Shown here piece after piece: positions 39,355-44,404 of a stretch of DNA of 44,404 bases (the first letter of the stretch is position 1; every line of letters begins with the position of its first letter). Where the stretch lies: the NCBI GenBank assembly GCA_015233615.1, contig JADFXJ010000017.1, positions 1-44,404 of the forward strand. The letters run 5' to 3'. Position numbers and translations under genes: made by a program. The notes under the pieces are model-generated. The model made no database searches, was not told the DNA's origin, and saw nothing but the letters and a program-made list of their open reading frames with translations. This DNA is from Nitrospirota bacterium (GTDB lineage Bacteria > Nitrospirota > Thermodesulfovibrionia > Thermodesulfovibrionales > Magnetobacteriaceae).

Positions 39355-40401
39355 CTATTGGCACGATAGGGCGACTCTTAGGTTTTTCAGATTATCATCC
39401 ATAAGGGAGATGTAATCGCTGCCTTTTTTAACGTCTTCCTGCGTCAATCCCTCTATCGGATTAAGAGGAAGTGTGGAGGCGCCGGTTTCCGTTGCTATAG
39501 TTTTTGCCAACCTGGGGCTTACCAGAGTCTCGAAAAAGATGTATTTTATATTTTTGTTCTTAACTAATCCGGAGATCTCGCCGAGTTTGCGTGCGGAGGG
39601 ATCTTCGACCGGCGATATGCCCGTCAGGGGGATGGTTTTAAACCCGTAGCGCGCTGCAAGGTAAGAGAAGGCCGAGTGTGTAACGACTATGTCCCGTAAC
39701 CGGCAGTTCTTCAGCCCTTCCCTGTATTTTTCGTCCAGGGCTTTAAGCTTTTCAACGTAAGATGCCGCGTTTTTATAGAACAAAGCCGCCTTTTGCGGGC
39801 TTGCCCTGACCAGGACATCCCTGATGGCCTCAACTTCCTTTTGGGCCAATACCGGGTCAAGCCAGAAGTGAGGGTCAAACGTCTTATTTGGGGTACTATC
39901 CTGTGCCATTTTATGGCTTTCGTTGTGGTTTACAGTACGGCTATCGGTATAATCGTTTTTTTGTCCGGTGGTTCGCATGGTTATATTTGACGATACGTTG
40001 AGGGTTATGACTCCGGATTTCGCCAGCTCCCTGCTGAGTTTTTCGGCCCAGGCGTCGATGCCTGCCCCGTTGAACACGAAGACCCGCGATTTGTAAATCC
40101 CCCGAACGTCCTTTGGAGTAGGTTCGAACTCGTGGGGCTCAACCCCGTTAGGAGTTATGTTGGTTACCTTTATGCCGCCATCGCCTACCTGTTGTGCAAA
40201 GTGGGCCAGGTGGTAAAAGCTGGCAGCCACCGTTACCACGCCTGTATCGGCTTGCCTTATGTCTGTATCGGCTTGCCTTACGCCGGGGGCGTCGATCCCG
40301 CCGCTAGCCGCAAGCGGGATTAAAAGGGTTACGGCTATAATAGCCACTGCCGCATTTATCGTAAAAGTCAAACGCTTTCCTGCCATCGACGTATGCCACA
40401 A
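39355..40401 (-). CDS. znuA: Zinc ABC transporter substrate-binding protein
   Basis: ASFYHLAHFAQQVGDGGIKVTNITPNGVEPHEFEPTPKDV...FDPHFWLDPVLAQKEVEAI...VTHSAFSYLAARYGFK. Confidence 0.92.
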   Translation of the reverse strand: MWHTSMAGKRLTFTINAAVAIIAVTLLIPLAASGGIDAPGVRQADTDIRQADTGVVTVAASFYHLAHFAQQVGDGGIKVTNITPNGVEPHEFEPTPKDVRGIYKSRVFVFNGAGIDAWAEKLSRELAKSGVITLNVSSNITMRTTGQKNDYTDSRTVNHNESHKMAQDSTPNKTFDPHFWLDPVLAQKEVEAIRDVLVRASPQKAALFYKNAASYVEKLKALDEKYREGLKNCRLRDIVVTHSAFSYLAARYGFKTIPLTGISPVEDPSARKLGEISGLVKNKNIKYIFFETLVSPRLAKTIATETGASTLPLNPIEGLTQEDVKKGSDYISLMDDNLKNLRVALSCQ

Positions 40402-40431
40402 CCTCCGGGAGTCACCTGCACCAGGCCGGAT

Positions 40432-40854
40432 TCACTTGCACTGGGCGCAGAGGCCATAAAATTTCAGAGAATGGCTCAATATTATGAACCCTCGCTCTTC
40501 GGAGACGAAATTCTTCTCGTTCTCCATACAATTATCTATCTCTATGCACTCGATTTTATTGCACTTTACGCATACCAGATGATGGTGGTGGGGAGAGTGG
40601 CTTAATTCGTATCGCATTTTCCCATCGCCCACGTTTACCTCCTGTATGACCTTCTGGCAAAGGAGAAACTCGATTTCCCGGTACACCGTCGTTTTGTTCA
40701 CTTCAAGATTGTCGTGCTTCAGCAGATCTTTTACGTCCGAGGCCGATAGCGGGCTTACGCTTTCGACAATCGTTTCGATAATGGACTTCCTTACCCTGGT
40801 TAGCCTGAATCCATTTTCTTTAAGGAATTCGTATATTTGCGAAATTGTACTCAT
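40432..40854 (-). CDS. zur: Fur-family transcriptional regulator, probably Zur
   Basis: GFRLTRVRKSIIETIVE...TVYREIEFLL...HHHHLVCVKCNKIECIEI...CAQC; adjacent to znuACB. Confidence 0.88.
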   Translation of the reverse strand: MSTISQIYEFLKENGFRLTRVRKSIIETIVESVSPLSASDVKDLLKHDNLEVNKTTVYREIEFLLCQKVIQEVNVGDGKMRYELSHSPHHHHLVCVKCNKIECIEIDNCMENEKNFVSEERGFIILSHSLKFYGLCAQCK

Positions 40855-40865
40855 TGATATATGGT

Positions 40866-40884
40866 AATGCAACCGTGTTGCATT
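40866..40884. promoter_or_regulatory. Perfect Zur/Fur-type operator dyad
   Basis: AATGCAAC-CGT-GTTGCATT, 8-bp perfect arms, about 11 nt upstream of the zur start codon. Confidence 0.75.
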
Positions 40885-41032
40885 TGTCAAAGGAAATTTC
40901 ACAAGTGTTAAGCAAAAATAGAAACGATATCATGTCGGCAATGATCATATACATAAAGCAATGATCCCGCAGATATATATGGTGTCAAAATCGAATGTTT
41001 GGATAACGGGTGGGCATCGATTTTTTTGCCTG

Positions 41033-41317
41033 TTAACTTACAAGGCCTGCGATCTTTTTCGCCTCCTGGAGTCTTGTGGCAATCTCATCCTGGAGTTTCT
41101 TCATTCTATCGAGGCTGCTCCATGCGGAAAGAATCAGCAGCCTTAAGGATTTGTCGATATTTTTTTCGTCTGAAAGATCTGGTGTGAGGTTGTTAAGCCT
41201 TTCAAAGGCTTTAGATGCGTTTTTGAAAGTGCTGTCATACTTTTCGTAACCGGTGCTGCTCTTTCCTTTTGTTTCTGCGTCGCCGCCACCTTTTACAAAG
41301 TCGTCATTCTTTCTCAT
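41033..41317 (-). CDS. Hypothetical protein (94 aa, helical)
   Basis: Intact ORF with SLRLLILSAWSSLDRMKKLQDEIATRLQEAKKI; no family recognised. Confidence 0.45.
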   Translation of the reverse strand: MRKNDDFVKGGGDAETKGKSSTGYEKYDSTFKNASKAFERLNNLTPDLSDEKNIDKSLRLLILSAWSSLDRMKKLQDEIATRLQEAKKIAGLVS

Positions 41318-41519
41318 CGTTAAGATTACCCCCTATGTAAGCATTAAATCTATCTTACTTTTAAATATAACTATCTTTATATAGCATTTGTCAAGCTTTA
41401 TTTCTTGATATCTTGATGCTTTCGAAGTTCGTCTATGGCAATGCCATCGTTTTGGCAAAAACAATTCATCCAACCCGGCTAAGGCGGCAAGCTAAACGAC
41501 GAAAACGAGTTTTAAACTG

Positions 41520-42310
41520 CCGTCTTATACCTCGTGACGTCACTGCATGTCTTGTTTTGAAAAATATGACCGAGTTCTGAAGGTCTCTGTGCAAGTTGGA
41601 TATATGCCTGAAGGGTAGCCCGTAGTATGTTAGGGCGGGCTTCCTCCACTTTCACCTTCAGGATACTCTCCGCCGGACTTGCTCCCGGAAGCAGTTCTGC
41701 GTTGATTTGCTGAATATCGGGTCTTGCAACAGTAATTGCAGCCCCCTCTGCAACTCGTATACGTTTAAAGGCGGGCCTGCGTACAGGGATAGTCTGCCCG
41801 TCAAATAACTTGCATCGATATGTCGCTGTCCCACTATCTCTATTTGAGTAAGTGTGCCCTCGATAATGCGTATTTCTATGGTGCCCTCGGTGACCTTTTG
41901 GTCAGGTATGATAGCCCCGGAGTTTATGTACCCTTTGTCCGTGTAAAAAAGGGTGAGTTCGTACCTGAGTTGCTGAAGCTGTTCGAAGGTTATTTCCGTG
42001 CCGGTGTATTTTGACGTAATTTTCGACAGCTCCTCATTTGAAAACACAGTGTTGCCTGTGAGGACTATTGTTTTAACGTAAACCTTGGGGCCGGAGGTTA
42101 AGTCCTCCGGGTTTTTTTGGGAATTTGAGGTAAAACCAGGGTTGGTTCCTTACCTTGAGGCTGCAATTGCGGCAAAGGCTGCAGCTTGTTGTCATGAAAA
42201 GTACCGGGGTCGGGCTCCGTATAAGCCATGGCAAAGTCCGAACCCGTTAATAAGGCGAACATAAAAAAGAAAACCAAAAAAAAAAGGGTAACGACAAAGC
42301 AAAAGCATTT
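41520..42310 (-). pseudogene. ShlB/FhaC-type two-partner secretion transporter (TpsB), truncated and frameshifted
   Basis: POTRA segment KVYVKTIVLTGNTVFSNEELSKITSKYTGTEITFEQLQQLRYELTLFYTDKGYINSGAIIPDQKVTEGTIEIRIIEG, then INAELLPGASPAESILKVKVEEARPN in a different frame; barrel absent. Confidence 0.8.
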
Positions 42311-42528
42311 GGTAGTTTTCGCCCTTCAATTCTCGGTGAGGCATCGAAAAACATCCCGCTTGATCTAAGGCAAAAATATGATGAAATTCCGTGAAAGAAA
42401 ATGACCGGTATGAGAGACGTAATCGCACATTTTTACTTTGGCATAAATTATAAGAGAACCTGGCTGGTGGTAACAAATGATATTCCGGTTTTAAAGCCGC
42501 TGATTATAAAGGTTTTAGATGACATGAG

Positions 42529-43970
42529 ATGCACCGGGTGAAAATAATTCTATTAAGAGTGGAGCGCCAAATGAACCGAATGAAAGAGAATTTATCGGGG
42601 CTGACCATCGTGGGCTGTTTAGCCCTTTTATTGTACTTGTCCTTAATTTCTTTTTTCCCTTCACCTCTGCATTCGCAGGTTACACTCGATGGAACGTTGG
42701 GAACCTCCGGTTCCGTAAACGGGCCGAATTACAATATCGGCTCTTCCTTAGGGCAGCTAACGGGCAGCAATCTGTTTTTCAGTTTCGGCACTTTTAACAT
42801 AATGGCAAACGAGAGCGCGACCTTTTCTGGGCCCGCAAGCGTTACGAACGTTATCTCACGTATAACCGGTGGAAGCGCCTCCACGATAGACGGCAAGCTG
42901 AGCTGTACAATCAGTGGAGCAAACTTCTTTTTGATAAACCCCTATGGTATCGTTTTCGGCAAAGACGCAGCTCTTGATGTAAAGGGTTCGTTTTACGCGA
43001 CCACTGCCAATTATATATTGCTTGGCGATGGAGGGAGATTCGATGCATCAAAGCCGGAAAACTCCGTGTTAACCGTTGCACCACCACCATCAGCATTTGG
43101 CTTTCTGGACATGAGCCACGCGGGTGGCTATTCCAGTATTAAGGTCGACGGGGCTTTTTAAGGGTACCTGATGGTAAGTACCTTGCGCTTGTGGGAGGTG
43201 ACATTACGTTGACAAACGGTTATCTGTACGCTCCCGGCGGAAGTATAACGATTAACGTAAAAGATACTATTACCATATCAGGACATTTCATCGTCGGCGC
43301 TTACGATGTTAGCAGCGGCATCTATACTGAGACCGACAGCAAGGGTAACGGCGGTACGATAAGTATTCACTCGAATTATATCGATATAACAGATGAAGGG
43401 ATGATATCGTCGGCAAGCTATGGAGACGGCAATGCCGGTAAAACTACGCTGGCCGTTGGAGAGATGCTGATGGCCGACAAAGGAAATATATAGACATCCT
43501 CTGATACAACCACCGGCGGGAACATCGTGATCGAAGGTAAAGACGTTATCCTCCTTAATAACAGCCTCATCTCAACAAAAGTCGCCTCCGGTAGTGAAAA
43601 CGGCGGTAACGTCATTATAAATTCAGATACTCTTATAGAGATGAGCAGCAGCCAGATTTCCGCTGACGCCGATAACGGATACGGCGGTAACATAACGATT
43701 AACTCCGACGCCGTTTTCTTGTGGAGCAAAAAAAGAGACAAGGCTCTTCATGCCTCGTCGAATATTTCGGGCAATGAAGGGACGGTAACTGTCAATTCCC
43801 CCGTGCAGGACATAGCAGGCTCACTCGTCCAGCTCGAAAAGGGATTTCTATCGGGCGACCAGGCGCTGCCCCAGTCATGTACCGATAAAAGATACAAAAA
43901 ACGTGGAAGTTTTATCATAGAAAACAGTGAAATTCCCTTGGGCCCTGATGACTTTATTGAGGCGCAGTAA
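42529..43970 (+). pseudogene. Filamentous hemagglutinin N-terminal domain (TpsA-like) exoprotein, frameshifted with internal stop
   Basis: Signal peptide, TPS domain ISGANFFLINPYGIVFGKDAALDVKGSFYATTANYILLGDGGRF, beta-helix-like repeats GGNIVIEGKDV, GGNVIINSDTLIEMSSSQISADA, GGNITINSDAVF; split over ORFs 42529-43161, 43191-43493 and 43527-43970. Confidence 0.85.
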
Positions 43971-43996
43971 TCAAGGTGCTGTAATCAAAGAACGAA

Positions 43997-44250
43997 TTAG
44001 AAAAAATCATCGTGCTTGCCGCAACGCAAGAGAATATACGAATCTGTCTCAATAAGGAACAAGAAACGGTAATTGATATTAATTCTACCTTCAAAAATAT
44101 TGGGATAGCCTTTTATAATCCCGCCTTTTACTTTTTCTAAGAGATCGCCATCGTTAATGCCTAATACGTCTCTAAATCTTTTTGGCAGAGTAACTTGTCC
44201 ATGCCTGATAACCTTAATAAAAGGCTTATATCCTCCTAACGATAATGTGT
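43997..44250 (-). pseudogene. AbrB-type antitoxin / RelE-like toxin fusion relic
   Basis: Continuous frame LGGYKPFIKVIRHGQVTLPKRFRDVLGINDGDLLEKVKGGIIKGYPNIFEGRININYRFLFLIETDSYILLRCGKHDDFF*, with no clear start codon. Confidence 0.6.
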
Positions 44251-44404
44251 TGCCATAATTTTAACTTAACTCAATCCCGAGTATATGTACGTAGTGTGTA
44301 ATTACGTAATTATCATACAATAATAAGTGAGGTAGTGTCAATTTTTGGAGTGTCCGTAATTTTTTTTCAATAAGGTGGCCCAAAGTTACTGACCAGGTGA
44401 TGAA

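Overview
This 44.4-kb bacterial chromosomal window mixes conserved core genes with a patchwork of signalling genes, conflict-type genes and degraded remnants. Core genes: rpsB-tsf-pyrH-frr-small ORF-dksA-like, lpxK, rpoD, a tungstate ABC operon (tupABC-like) and a zinc operon (zur-znuACB-like). Signalling genes: large PAS/GAF histidine kinases, a REC-PP2C-HATPase/STAS partner-switching pair, an HD-GYP regulator next to a heme-motif GGDEF protein, and a frameshifted heme-motif MCP. The most interesting loci are: (1) a three-gene cassette with ATGA overlaps (12724-16009, minus) encoding a HEPN-like protein, a KGGVGR-variant ParA/MinD-like ATPase and a second P-loop ATPase; (2) a RuBisCO-like protein fused to a C-terminal cupin (35789-37510), which may merge two consecutive steps of the methylthio-pentulose-phosphate/isoprenoid shunt; (3) a DUF262 gene coupled to a disrupted, truncated HEPN-like partner; (4) several relics absent or only partial in the ORF track: an inverted, broken type III restriction-like gene, a frameshifted HicB-like antitoxin, an AbrB/RelE-like in-frame chimera, and a decayed two-partner secretion pair. 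Regulatory findings include a near-consensus promoter with two TACC-N4-GGTA dyads upstream of a tusA-like gene, a perfect Zur-type dyad upstream of zur, and two apparently leaderless promoters. All calls were made by eye from sequence and translations. No database search or structure prediction was run.
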